A stretch of 58,651 nt of DNA from Smittium mucronatum. Its lineage: Eukaryota > Kickxellomycota > Harpellomycetes > Harpellales > Legeriomycetaceae. This document shows, piece by piece, positions 27,111-37,930 of this stretch. The first letter of the stretch is position 1; every line of letters begins with the position of its first letter. Where the stretch lies: contig LSSL01001125.1 of NCBI GenBank assembly GCA_001953115.1, forward strand, positions 17,799-76,449, given 5' to 3'. The position numbers were made by a program, and so were the translations under genes. The notes beneath the pieces are model-generated. The model ran no database searches and was not told the origin of the DNA. It saw nothing but the letters and a program-made list of their open reading frames with translations.

Positions 27111-27255
27111 ATGCTAGATATCAAATAAAAATTATTGCTAGATAACAAATAAAAATTAATGCTAGATAACAAATAAAAATTAATGCTAGATAACAAATAA
27201 AAATTAACGCTAGATATCAAATAAAAATTAATGCTAGATGTCAAATAAAAATTAA
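27111..27255. repeat. Minisatellite, 24-bp unit, six copies
   Basis: Six consecutive units each carry GCTAGAT followed by AACAAATAAAAATTAA or a close variant. GCTAGAT begins at 27113, 27137, 27161, 27185, 27209 and 27233, an exact 24-bp period. Units differ by single substitutions (ATAAC, ATATC, ATGTC), so the array has aged. It is contiguous with no unique spacers, hence not a CRISPR array. Confidence 0.9.
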
Positions 27256-27890
27256 GCTGTTTTATTTACATGATATTCATCATAAGATCTTTTGAGATAT
27301 CTCCATTAGGAATAAACTGAAATTAGAAAGCATATTTTTTTATAACATACACTTTTAATGATTCAACGCTTTTAAGATATGAAGAACAGTTCTATCTTAT
27401 CTTATATATATTTATATAGTTTCTCAGTATTATTAAACTAAGTTTTAAAACGTTTAACATTTCCAGTTTTTTAACAGATTTTTTTTTCATACATAATTTT
27501 AAATTTCATATTTTGAAGTATTAATCTGTTAATGATATCACCATTAACACTTTCTCAGTTTTATGTATTCTAATTAAAGACCATATTCTTTATTTGAGAT
27601 TAAAATAAATTAGCAGGATGTTAGTACATTATTTTTTTCAAATATTTTGGTTTTTCGGCTAATAAATGGATTTTTAATCTATGATTTTTAATCTTCATGT
27701 TTAAAATCTTATTAATAATTCCAAAAATTTTATTTATAATATGTATTTATGTATCTCATTATACTCGTTAGTCTTTCATATATTATTTTGGTTTTTACAT
27801 TTGATTTATTGAATTGGATTAAATTGTTTTAATAAGAATAATTTTATTATGAGAACATAATTGAGAGCTCATTTTTAGTTATTTTTGTAT
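27256..27890. other. A+T-rich spacer
   Basis: No coding or structural feature seen between the minisatellite and the retroposon duplication. Confidence 0.6.
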
Positions 27891-27906
27891 AATTCCCTTT
27901 TCAGTT
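27891..27906. repeat. Target-site duplication, left (retroposon D)
   Basis: AATTCCCTTTTCAGTT is repeated exactly at 28533-28548 on the far side of the scaffold gap. Confidence 0.7.
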
Positions 27907-28532
27907 TTTTTTTTTTTTTTTTTNNNNNNNNNNNNNNNNNNNNNNNNNNNNNNNNNNNNNNNNNNNNNNNNNNNNNNNNNNNNNNNNNNNNNNNNNNNNN
28001 NNNNNNNNNNNNNNNNNNNNNNNNNNNNNNNNNNNNNNNNNNNNNNNNNNNNNNNNNNNNNNNNNNNNNNNNNNNNNNNNNNNNNNNNNNNNNNNNNNNN
28101 NNNNNNNNNNNNNNNNNNNNNNNNNNNNNNNNNNNNNNNNNNNNNNNNNNNNNNNNNNNNNNNNNNNNNNNNNNNNNNNNNNNNNNNNNNNNNNNNNNNN
28201 NNNNNNNNNNNNNNNNNNNNNNNNNNNNNNNNNNNNNNNNNNNNNNNNNNNNNNNNNNNNNNNNNNNNNNNNNNNNNNNNNNNNNNNNNNNNNNNNNNNN
28301 NNNNNNNNNNNNNNNNNNNNNNNNNNNNNNNNNNNNNNNNNNNNNNNNNNNNNNNNNNNNNNNNNNNNNNNNNNNNNNNNNNNNNNNNNNNNNNNNNNNN
28401 NNNNNNNNNNNNNNNNNNNNNNNNNNNNNNNNNNNNNNNNNNNNNNNNNNNNNNNNNNNNNNNNNNNNNNNNNNNNNNNNNNNNNNNNNNNNNTTTTGTA
28501 TCACGGAATTTTATTGTAAGATAACGTCATTA
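27905..28532 (-). mobile_element. Poly(A) retroposon copy D containing the scaffold gap
   Basis: On the minus strand the visible part starts at 28532 with TAATGACGTTATC and reaches TTCCGTGATACAAAA at the gap. It resumes as a run of about 19 A before the duplicated target. The visible 35-40 bases match the 3' tails of the copies at 19.1 kb and 51.4 kb. The element may therefore be only a tail plus a long poly(A), with the N block hiding an unresolved homopolymer rather than 570 bases of unique DNA. The exact 16-bp duplication on both sides supports a single insertion. Confidence 0.6.
27924..28493. other. Scaffold gap (570 N)
   Basis: Unsequenced bases in the assembly. The left flank is a T-run and the right flank begins TTTTGTATCACGG. 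Apparent open frames through the N block are artefacts. Confidence 1.
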
Positions 28533-28548
28533 AATTCCCTTTTCAGTT
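28533..28548. repeat. Target-site duplication, right (retroposon D)
   Basis: Exact 16-bp partner of 27891-27906. Confidence 0.7.
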
Positions 28549-30142
28549 CATGAAATTTTCATTTCTGTGGTACTATGTATTTGAAAGCGTATGGAAAATG
28601 TTTTTTATTTTTGGTCCGTATGCATTTTCCCACACTAAAATTTTGTATTAGATTTCAGGATTTCCCGTTTAAAATTTATTTCTATATTTTTTTATCTGAA
28701 TCAAGCTGAGTACCTGAAATACGAATCATTTTAATAAAAAAATTCATAAATGTGATAGAAAATTAACGCAAAAAATTTTTTATTTTTATTTTTATTTTTT
28801 TACATTTTTTTTATTCATTAATCTTTGAGTATTTTTTATTTTAAATTTCAAGGGAATGGATAAAAACTACTAAGAATGTTTGGAAAAAAGATTTTTTAAA
28901 AAAAAAAAAAAATTAATTTTTAGTCCAATATGTTGCTCTAGCTGCTACCTTAATATTAAATATAGTAATTTTGGGGCCTATGATCTAAAAATTTACAACT
29001 TTAATTCAAGTAAAGTAAAAAAAATGGGGTGTAAAAATAAATATGATTATAGAAATAATAAATCTAAATCTAAAAAATAAAAAAAAAATTATTTTGCAAA
29101 TTTTTCTAAAATTGAATTCATCTCAAAAAAAACATGTTTCGAAAAAATTGATTTAAATAAAGGAGTTATCTAAAAGAAAATTTAATCCCCAATTAATACT
29201 ATATCGTGATATTTTGACAATATTTAATTAGTAAATAAACGAAAATTCGATATTTTTTTTGAAATTATTTGAAACGCATTATTGATGCTTATTTTCGATT
29301 AATTAAACCGCTAAAAAAAATATCAGAGGTAAAATATAGCATTAAGTTTACATTTTAGATTTAAAATTGAAATTAAATTTAAAGGGGTTTGAATATAAAG
29401 AAATTAAAATTTATATGTCATCTTAATAATTAATATTTTCGAATTTATCAAGAAAAAGTTTGATAAAAAAACATAATTATTTTTTAAAAATTATTTTTTA
29501 AACATACATAATATTCTGTGAAAGTTCTTGACTTGATCAAGCGTTTTTTTTTAAAGAAATAAACCTAATATCATATAATAAAGAAATCGAAATTCCACAA
29601 ATATTTCCATTCTATTATGAAAATCATAGAATTGATCATATCTCAGGAAAATACTTTTTTTTGGTTTTTATAAGCCAACAATCCAGAATATATAAATGAT
29701 ATGTATATAAATGATAATGCTTAATTATTTTTATATCTATGTCAATAATATCAAATCACGGAAAAATTACTATTAATTGGTTAAAATTAGGTTAAAAATA
29801 ATATTATAGTTTTTTATTAGATATATATTAAAGTCAAATGTTATATAAATCTAATATATCTATATTAAATGTGATTTATATAGCTGTTTATATATATTTC
29901 ATAAAGCAAATGTGCATTCTTTCGCCTTTAAAAAAAAAATTTGCAGTTTTTTTTATAATTTTCTTGCAATATATTTTGATTTTTTATCAAAAAATTTCTT
30001 ACATTTAAGTAAATCATTTGTTTATTTTTTTTATTTAAGTTGAATTGTTTTTATTTCGGGAATTTTTTTTAAATACAATAAAAAATTACAAAACATATTT
30101 ATAAAATATTTAAAAAAACATGAATAATATATAATTATTTAA
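28549..30142. other. A+T-rich desert, no gene seen
   Basis: Low-complexity A/T sequence up to the 3' end of LINE copy 2. The open frame at 28880-29080 is Lys/Asn-rich chance sequence. Confidence 0.6.
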
Positions 30143-30439
30143 TAAAAAATCACCACTCTATTGTTCTAGCAACACAATACCCTTAGGGCATTGATTTAAG
30201 GATGCCTTCGGTTAGATTGATATCTGTAGCTTAAATTTTCCAGAAAAACTACATCAAATCACAAATTTGGTTATTTCCAGCAAAAAAAATTAAAATTAAA
30301 GGTTTCAGCTTATAGAATAGTTAAATATGTCTATAACCCTCTCCTCCAAATAGCTTTAAAACTATCACCAACCGAAATTTGTTCAAATTCTTAGGTTAAA
30401 TTTTGGTATCAGAGAGGATCGGTTCAGTTGTTAAAGGAA

Positions 30440-32340
30440 AATTGTTAATTTTGTTTTTATCACATCGAGAGAAATTTAATAAGCTGTGATAGTTAGTTTC
30501 AGGCAAATATGTTTCTCAAAAAAGAAAAAAATTTCAATTTTTATTTTTATTTTAAACTTTCATATTTGATATTCACTTTATTATTCGAAGATTTCCCAAC
30601 TGATTTTCCCGATGTCCTGAAGGCCAATTTTTATGATAGGGAACAGCAGCTTAAAACTCATTCGGTTTATTTTCCGTCTATTTTTCTATCCACCGTTAAC
30701 TGGTGGACTTTATGATGGTTTTTTTATTTTCGCTGTCGACTAAGGTGATTTTTTTAGACCTTTTGAATTTTGAGTACAAATTTTTTTTTTATTAATCTTG
30801 CACTTCTGATAAACCGGGTGGCTATTTAGGTCTTCATTTTTTTGCTAAATGTTATAGGCAAACCTAGATTTAAGTGTTGGTCACTTTTGATTTTTTATCT
30901 CTAAATAGTACTAGTTTTAAAAAATGGCACAATTTATCCCCATTTCGGCTCATAATCGTTCCAAGAAATCTGTATTGCCAAAATAGGAAACTATTAAAAT
31001 ATTTTTGACTATTTAGGCCTGGATTGGTCTGACTCTAGCCTCATGCATTCCAAAGTTATCGACTTCATAACAGTAAATGCACATCAGGATAGAGTTTATA
31101 TGTTTAATTTTTTTACTAAAAGACACGTAAGACAGCTTGAAAAAGCCATATGCTGTATTTAAAGCCTTCAAAACTTTTAATTTTTTGCTATTGATAGACC
31201 CTGTTACGTTTCATTGAATTGATTATATACCCAAAATCTGTAAATTGATAATAAATATTTTTTTCTTTTTAATATCAGATCATACTATCAATAACAAGAA
31301 AAATTAATAATAACACGCTTGTATTCATTTTCAGCCATCTCCAAAAAATTTTACCTATCAAAGATTTAATTTAATTCCAATTTATATATTTTTGTTGAAT
31401 TCAGCCAATAGCACAGTGAGTTTTCAAATATCAGTCCAGCTATTTTAGAGGTGAGACCAAAAGCACATAAGCGTTTATTTTTTTTTGAAAAAATCGTTAA
31501 TATATAAATAGAAGGGTATAAATAAGGCTGTGTTGACTTTTTTTTAGCATAATAAGATATTCTGTAGGTTTGGGAACACATTATCAAACATAACTGCTAT
31601 TTTTGGAGATCTATACAGGCCAAAAATAATTTGAGTAACTTAACACAAACCCTTATTGACTTAATTTAGCGTATAATTAATTTTTGAACCGCTTTATCAA
31701 TAAATTTTGTATAGTCGATAAAAATATTTAATTTTTTTGTATTATTATTTTTCTTATCTTAGAAATTTCATATAGGATAGTCTCTTTAGTGGCGAGCTCT
31801 TCAAAATTTTGAAATCTTGCTTTTTATTAGACTGATATTTTGTATCTTTTATGTAAAATCCGATTTAACAACTGAAATTTTTTATAGAAGCTTTTAAAGC
31901 GCATAAATAAATGAAATTCCACGATAATTGTCTTTCTCCTTCATATAACCATTTTTTGGGCTGTAAATACAGTCTAGTGTCTATATTGATCGGGTTTCGC
32001 CATATTTGTACACTAGCTTGGTAATTTTGATTTAAATTTTTGTCTTTTTTGACATTTGAATTTTTTTTCTGAGGCCACTAGTTTCAATAACTCACTGGGT
32101 ATTCCGCGAGAGAATCCGACTTTTTATTGGGAGCATCAGATATTTGGTGGGGATATTAGCCCACCTCAAACTATTTCTCATTCTGAGAAGTAGTATAAGT
32201 ATGTGGATATCAGCTATTCCCACTTGGTATTAATGTGAGCATTTCCGGTAGTATCATTATAAAATTTATAGATATTATTATCCCAGATATTATAGTATTA
32301 TTTTTAATATACACTGTAAAATTTGATAACTACTGAAAGT
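30440..32340 (-). pseudogene. LINE reverse transcriptase and C-terminal region (broken)
   Basis: From about 32150 downward the minus strand gives, mostly in one frame, RGIPSELLKLVASEKK, LLNRILHKRY, then KARFQNFEELATKETILYEI, then IFIDYTKFIDKAVQKLIIR near 31730. The last is palm motif A with its Asp. The KLLKLF..CIDLQK stretch matches KLLNAIWGLYRSPK of copy 1. In the motif C region (31587-31366), where copy 1 reads GLLFTDDAVLL, this copy reads GLIFENSLCYW, so the catalytic Asp pair is gone. The C-terminal region is recognisable only by nucleotide similarity to copy 1. It is more decayed than copy 1. Confidence 0.7.
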
Positions 32341-32343
32341 TCT

Positions 32344-32631
32344 CTAGGTGTATGATTTAATATTTTTCCAGTAGTTCCAGGAGTCATTAGATGGTATTTT
32401 ATCATAAAGTGATTTCATTGATTTATTTTTTTGAATTTTGCAATCAGTTTCTATTAAATTAAATGAATTATATTTGAAAATTATTAGATTGATTTCGTTG
32501 ATTATGAAATCCGATAATCTCGGAATAATTTCTTGAAATTTTCGATTATGGAAATCTCTTTTTTTGGACAGAGGCTTTGACTGAACCTTGGCAGTATTAT
32601 GGTCGCTTGAGGCGTATTTTATTTTGCTCAT
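32344..32631 (-). pseudogene. LINE ORF2 linker between endonuclease and RT
   Basis: A 95-codon open frame, basic and hydrophilic, ending NDSWNYWKNIKSYT before a stop. In LINE proteins the endonuclease-RT linker often carries a W..YWK.IK.. block just before the RT domain, and the RT motifs follow here. Although it has an ATG (32631), it is better read as an internal piece of ORF2, cut from the endonuclease by the inverted-repeat element that starts 15 bp upstream. Confidence 0.55.
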
Positions 32632-32642
32632 AAATTATTGAT

Positions 32643-32645
32643 AAT
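32643..32645. repeat. Possible 3-bp duplication (AAT), left
   Basis: AAT borders the left inverted repeat; AAT also follows the right one (34484-34486). Three bases in A+T-rich DNA are weak evidence. Confidence 0.3.
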
Positions 32646-33022
32646 AGAGAAATTATCGTAATTATCCACTTATAATGATGTAGATTACCAATTAAATAAA
32701 AAATTTCCTGTTATATCTTAAAACCCCATAATATGTATTTTTTATTGTATCCAATTCGTTAAAATGGACTAATTAGGAAATAAGTGGTCTTTTTTAATAA
32801 TTAATCGCTTAATTGTGAGCTCATTTGCTATTTTTTAATAGAATTTTCTACTTTTATATATTCGTACAAATTAATTAATAGGTCATAATTTCAAATATAC
32901 ATGTAAAAATTCTTAATAAATTACCATATTAATTAACAGGAATATTCATAAAAAATATATATAACAAAAAAAAACTCAAAATCTTTGGTTTTTGGTGAGA
33001 AACTATGTTACAGTTAAAATTT

Positions 33023-33178
33023 TCACATTGCCATTATATATATAGCTAGATATATATATGCTGAAGGGCTTCTGTTTCGGAGAACCCTTTCTTCCTTAAG
33101 AACTATCGGCTCGCCAGAATTCTCCTGGGTATCTGAGACCTTCTGTGGATTTGGATTCAGCTGCGTGGTTTTGGTCAT
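33023..33178 (-). CDS. Short G+C-rich open frame inside the inverted-repeat element
   Basis: ATG at 33178-33176 opens 51 codons, beginning MTKTTQLNPNPQKVSDTQ and containing GEPIVLKEERVLRNRSPSAY, before entering a TA-repeat and stopping at TGA. About 120 bp of it is strikingly G+C-rich in a sea of A+T. It has some resemblance, by eye, to one frame of the retroposon at 51.5 kb (SAEEPILVR). It could be the first exon or N-terminus of a protein carried by the element, or a captured fragment. Function unknown. Confidence 0.3.
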   Translation of the reverse strand: MTKTTQLNPNPQKVSDTQENSGEPIVLKEERVLRNRSPSAYIYLAIYIMAM

Positions 33179-34430
33179 TCTTTGTCTTTGATATTAGTAT
33201 TTTTATTTTATTGTTTATTATTTATTTATTTTTTTTTAATTCTTAATTTTTAATTTTTTTTTTTAAAAGTTTTTATTTGCTTTTTATTTTATTTTAAGAT
33301 ATGAATATAAAATAAATATTTAATGTAAATTAATTATCGAAAGAAACAATAAGATGTATTATTGTTCGGCTAAGATTATATGTTATTAGTAATTATATGT
33401 TTAAAAGAAGAGAGTAAAACGCAGAATAATCGCTATTCAAGTTTAATAAAAGTTTTAATGGTGTTTTTACACATATAAAAGTTAAAAATTGTTTTTTTTC
33501 TTGGTACACTCCACCTTTGTTATGGAAATTTCGGTGGCTTTATACGAATAATTTTTGAGATTTCACCTCCTTAAAACTTCCCCTGTACAGCGAAAGACAA
33601 ACGGCTTTAATTTTTATGAAACTTTTTCTTTTCTTTACATCTGATGATTTTTTGAATAGTCCGATTTTAGTATACTTTTTTACCCATCCCTTTACTTTGT
33701 TCATTTAAAGTTTTCCTTTGTACAAACATAATTTATGTAGATCATTTATACAAAATTTAATTCCGCCTAAAAAAAATATATAAAACCAATCAATACCAAA
33801 ATTGAAACCACTTCCACATATATATATATCCTCATTACTTCTTGTCTTATTTTGCTAGTTTTTCCAATCAAAATCTTCATTCATCAGAATATGTATCCTG
33901 AAACTTTTTGAATGCAACGTGACCCGATTTCAATAAATATATTTGCATACAACTTATAAATTTATCATGATTTCTATCAAAAATGATGATTTATAGTAAA
34001 AAAAATACTATTTATTATTTATATGATATAATTATAATAAAATTCTTACTCCCCCATGAAAATAAAAAATGAATTTTTAGCTTTACAGTTTTATTTTAAT
34101 GGTATCACTTTTAAAAAACTTCAAGACATTTAGATTATATCTGAATGTGATTTCCATTAATTAATATTTCAGCTGTTTCGAAATAGCTGATATAATAATA
34201 TATTGCAAATCGCATTATTAACGTCTTTGGTTTTATAATGAAAGAAGACTCGTATAATTAAAAATAGACCTATTAATTATTCATTAGGATCTAAATTCAT
34301 AATAATTTTTTTTAAAATTAAGTGATTTTAGAGCCTTATTGGCTTTTTTTACGAAATAAATAACTAATTAGTGAATAGCTCTGTTGAAAAATGAAATTCT
34401 GTGCTTTTCATGATATAAAGGGAGAAATAA
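33179..34430. other. Interior of inverted-repeat element, noncoding
   Basis: A+T-rich, no open frame of note and no transposase motif on either strand. Confidence 0.5.
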
Positions 34431-34599
34431 TTTATAATTGGCAGCCTAAGTCATTATTAATGCTTAATTACGGTAATTTCTCTAATATATTCAGAAAGTT
34501 TATTTTGATCTAAAGTTACATAGTTAAGAACATTAAATATATTTCTATTGATTAATTTATCAGTGACAAATATAATTATTTTGGTACCCATTTTAATTA

Positions 34600-35180
34600 T
34601 TTGACTGAAATTTCGAGTGGAATGAAATTTAATTCAAAAGAATTGGGCGTGCGTCCAGATATGTCGAGGTTTTTTTTTGTGTTGCGCAAGTTTTCACCGC
34701 CTTATAGACAAGCATTGAATATATAGTAAATCATGCTACCGATTTCGCCTTTATCATATCTAGAAACTGAGCAATTGGTTTCTTTATCTTGCGGATGATT
34801 CATCCCAAACTTAAAAATAAATATTTATGCCCTTATTGAGTCCATATTGAAGTCCCTAAGAGTAATAATTTTTTTAATTTTTAATTTTATTTTTTGTATG
34901 TTGCAAAAAATTTAACATTTTGACCTGGGCGCCGCGTACCGGCACTTAGCTATGAACTTTAATGATTAGCATTTCAAATGATTTTACATTAAGGCATTTT
35001 GCATGAATAATTCCAGATATCCATGTTTGAAAAGATTTAAATTCGCTTATAAGTAGCCCAAATTTATTACTGACAGCCAATAATAGACCAGTACTGCCTT
35101 CCGCAATTTAAGTTTTAAAATCCATAAATGCGAGCGCAGGCAGTCTTTATCTACAAGATTTTTTATTTAAAAAGGTTCAG
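34600..35180 (-). pseudogene. LINE APE-type endonuclease domain (broken)
   Basis: Minus-strand frames between stops give GTGLLLAVSNKFGLLISEF, FQTWISGIIHAKC, VPVRGAQVKML, then ITLRDFNMDS near 34850 and GEIGSMIYYIFNACL near 34740. These follow the order of an apurinic-endonuclease-like domain. The GDFN motif has Gly changed to Arg (RDFN), and the S.IDYIF motif has its Asp changed to Tyr. The domain would nick target DNA for target-primed reverse transcription; here key residues are lost and stops intervene. It lies between ORF1 and the RT, as expected. Confidence 0.6.
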
Positions 35181-36329
35181 TATAGTGCTGGAATACCTAG
35201 ATAAGCTGGGTTGAGGTAGCGCTTAAGCTCCTCTCCTAAATTTTTTAGCAATCTGAAATTGAATTTGATAATTTTGAGCTTATTGTTAAGCCCATAATAT
35301 GGGGCATTGGGTTCAGATCGTAAAATTATTTTTTATTTTTCATTATTTCTTCATTCATCAAATTTTCAATTTGTGAATTATCTCTTATGAAATTTGAATC
35401 GAAATTTTTTATTTTTTTTCAGTCAAATTTCGATATGCAGAGATTTTTCGATTTTTTTTTATTGCATCTGAGCTCAGATTTATTTTTTTGTGGTCGCACG
35501 ACCAAATCATGTGACGCCATTTGCCGTTTCGTTGTTTCTTTTTTTTATATTGTAAACTCATCTTTATTCAAGAAAGATTTAATAACAATATGTGTCTTTA
35601 CTGTTTGATTTTTTGATTTTTGTATGTTAAGCACGAGTAGTTTATCTACTCTTTTTCTTAACTTTTTTTCCAGTCTTAAGTCCATTAAATTTTAGTCTTG
35701 ATGTGAATTTGATTCAAAAATATAAATATTTCTATGTGATCATTATTATCTGCCAAATCAAGATCAGAATAATAATAAATTTTGGTGTCTATTTTCTCTT
35801 TCCTGTTAAAATCAGCTAAATTTTTAAAAATGGACTCGAAAATCTATAAGCTGTGGCTAATGCAGAATGAAAGTTGATCATTATCCCGTAATCTAAATAT
35901 TTCGAAATTTTTTTGGGCTTAGTGTTACAAGAAATCAAAAAAAAAATTGTTATTTCTTTAATTTGTGAGATACATCTTCGAGATGTTAAAGTTTAGCCCC
36001 ACAACGTATTTTTTCCTATTTTCAATGATATCAAATAAGGATCTATTTGAAATCACAGTTATTTTCCATCTAAATCCATTATCCACTATCAGAAATAACC
36101 GATACCCCCTCGGTTTTATCATTTTTTGTTGTTTCTGAGGCTAATTATTATTTCATATTTAAAGTCATTATTCCGAAATTTAATTACAAAATTACTAATT
36201 TCCTGTGGTTTCGGATATATGGTGACGGTCTTTTTCCGTTCTTTCCTTTTTTAAAACCAATTTACTTTGAAATTTCCTTAACAAGCTTGGTTGGAAAATT
36301 AAAATCTAATTACATTTGACTAATTTTAA
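35181..36329 (-). pseudogene. LINE ORF1/ORF2 junction region, decayed
   Basis: This stretch should hold the end of ORF1 and the start of ORF2. It is richer in G+C than the deserts but has stops in every frame, and I could not follow a continuous protein. An open frame on the plus strand (35387-35608) is antisense chance. Confidence 0.4.
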
Positions 36330-36516
36330 TATTTATCTATGATTTTCCACCTTTTTCTAAATCGGGGCACTTTTATTTCTAGTGACCCATATTTTTAAAC
36401 TTTCTGCACGCCTTGCTACAACCTCTAAAAAATATTTTGATCATACATTCCTGATGATCGTGGGCGTTCAAAAAAAAAGTATTTTTTTATCACTTTTTTT
36501 CTAGTGAAAAACTATT
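36330..36516 (-). pseudogene. LINE ORF1, C-terminal part with zinc knuckle
   Basis: Downstream of the Ty3/gypsy insertion the minus strand reads NSFSLEKK, stops, then NAHDHQECMIKIFFRGCSKA and CRKFKNMGH, then a stop-interrupted stretch and KCPDLEKGGKS. The C..(F)....H....C spacing is a CCHC zinc knuckle whose second Cys is Phe. Zinc knuckles are common in ORF1 proteins that bind element RNA. The frame joins that of 41652-41977 exactly when the gypsy element and one GAGAT copy are removed. Confidence 0.65.
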
Positions 36517-36521
36517 GAGAT
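36517..36521. repeat. Ty3/gypsy target-site duplication, left (GAGAT)
   Basis: GAGAT immediately left of the LTR at 36522; the same five bases follow the right LTR at 41647. Five-base duplications are typical of Ty3/gypsy integrases. Confidence 0.85.
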
Positions 36522-36888
36522 AATAAATATTTAAACTAGATACTGAATACGTTCTGCTATTATTATATAACAGTGATTATTTTGAATTGCTTTCTTATAA
36601 TAAAAATCTAAAAATAAACTAAAAACTAAAAGTATATCTAAAAAAAGATCCCTTTTTCAAAAGCAGAAGATAATTCCGCTTTTATATTGGTGTTTCATTC
36701 TAGGGATTTACTTGACCTTTAACCTCCCTTGCCATTTGTTAGCAAAGGTTACTAATGTGAACAAACTTGATAGATTCGGATAAAACCCCTATTTGGGAAA
36801 CCGTGTCTATCCAATTGTTATTTGATAAGCTGTTTTTTAGCATCTGCCTGTTTAGCAGACATTTGGTGGGGGGGAATCACTTCCAACA
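36522..36888 (-). repeat. 3' LTR of the Ty3/gypsy element
   Basis: 367 bp. On the minus strand it begins TGTTGGAA and ends TTTATT, so the 3' end lacks the usual CA. The borders are fixed by the GAGAT duplication and by comparison with 41282-41646. Confidence 0.9.
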
Positions 36889-36899
36889 CTTCCTTCATT
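36889..36899 (-). other. Polypurine tract
   Basis: Read on the minus strand, AATGAAGGAAG lies directly before the 3' LTR (TGTTGG). This is the expected position and composition for the plus-strand DNA primer left by RNase H. Confidence 0.75.
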
Positions 36900-37930
36900 A
36901 AATTCGTCCATAGCCTCCTTCGTGTTAAAGCGTATTAAGCTGGAAGCATGAAACTCAAGATATTTTTCTTTCTATTTTTTTGAACGATAAACATTATTAT
37001 CTCTTACTTCTACAACTTTCAGCGGATGTAAAAACCGTGGTTTACTTTTATAAATATTCCTCCCTTTCTTAATGCCACATTTAATAATATAACTAAATAT
37101 CCCCCATTGAACTTAATAGTTGTAGTTGAGCTTCTTTTATTCCTAATATTATCCATCCTTTTCAGATTCAGTCTTACAATTTCTAAATTCTGAATTGCTA
37201 AACCTACAACAACTTCCTCTCTACTATTCACAAGATTAGGTATCTTTCCAAACATCATAAAATACAGCGATTAACCTGTAAGAGAGTTTATTTATACTCT
37301 AATTTCCAGCAATGACCGATCTAAGTAAGTACACCAATTTTTAAAATTACCTTTACACGATTTCGTTATTGCATAACGGATACTAAGATTCATTCTTTCA
37401 AGCATTCCCATTCATTCGGGGTGATATAGAAGATTGAACTCCAAACTAACATTATACTTATCTTCTAATAGTTTTTTCACACACGCGGCCCTAAAACTCG
37501 ATCCATTATCTGTGCGTATAAACTATGGTAGACTAAAGATTGAAATTAATTTCTTAAAAGAATCCATAACCGTTTCTGAAGTCTGATCTCTGGTGGCTAA
37601 AGTAAAACAATATCCGGTCAACTTTTCAACTGCAACCAAAACATAGCAATTTACCTTTTGGCTTTTTTGAAATGGACCTAAGAAGTCTACTTGCCACTCA
37701 TTAAAAATGGTAGAAACAACCAAATTTCCGTCGAACTGATAAGCTGGGCGAACACGCAAGTATTTTTGTCACTCGAAACAAGTCGGAATATATTCTTTTA
37801 GTTCTTTCAACAATTTTGGTCTCCATAACTTACCTTTACATGTATCGTATGGAGTTTTTCAACCAACGTGACCCATGCTGTCCTGCAATTGCGCTAATAC
37901 ACTTAGAAACTCTTCGATATTCATAACTAC
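36900..37930 (-). pseudogene. Ty3/gypsy integrase (broken)
   Basis: Would insert the cDNA. The N-terminal HHCC zinc site is damaged: SMGHVG is present, but the first His looks like Gln, and the last Cys (CFE.QKY) is a TGA. The catalytic triad is intact: Asp in EWQVDFLGPF (in the open frame 37759-37523), Asp in FIRTDNGSSF (codon 37510-37508) and Glu in LERMN (codon 37399-37397), with YHPE between the last two. Stops occur before FIRTDNG (TAG) and at several later places. At HPE.MGMLER a missing and an extra base seem to compensate for each other. The C-terminal part continues through FMMFGKIPNL to 37019. Confidence 0.9.

Larger units (their letters stand above)
32646..34483. mobile_element. 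DNA-transposon-like element with ~45-bp imperfect inverted repeats
   Basis: The left end begins AGAGAAATTATCGTAATTA. The right end read on the minus strand begins AGAGAAATTACCGTAATTA and stays alignable, with substitutions and small gaps, through TTA.TAATGA..TAG..T.CCAATTA. The 1838-bp unit sits exactly between the endonuclease and RT halves of LINE copy 2, where only a short linker is expected, so it is an insertion. No transposase is visible, making it a non-autonomous element. It holds one G+C-rich 51-codon frame (33023-33178). The family cannot be assigned from the short duplication. Confidence 0.55.

Noticed and set aside
27111..27255. Regularly spaced repeats that might suggest a CRISPR array
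   Set aside because: Units are contiguous 24-bp copies with no unique spacers, in a eukaryotic A+T-rich context and with no cas genes.
27875..28553. Two open frames of over 200 codons on opposite strands
   Set aside because: They consist almost entirely of the N gap; artefacts.
31910..31932. ATGAAATTCCACGATAA as another copy of the retroposon tail
   Set aside because: It lies inside the LINE copy 2 reverse-transcriptase frame and lacks a poly(A); the short similarity is likely chance.
36709..36716. CTTGACCT in both LTRs as a link to the terminal CTTGACC array
   Set aside because: A single occurrence per LTR, non-tandem; an 8-base match is expected by chance.
37019..37258. A stand-alone 79-residue protein
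   Set aside because: It is the C-terminal part of the Ty3/gypsy integrase, between stops.
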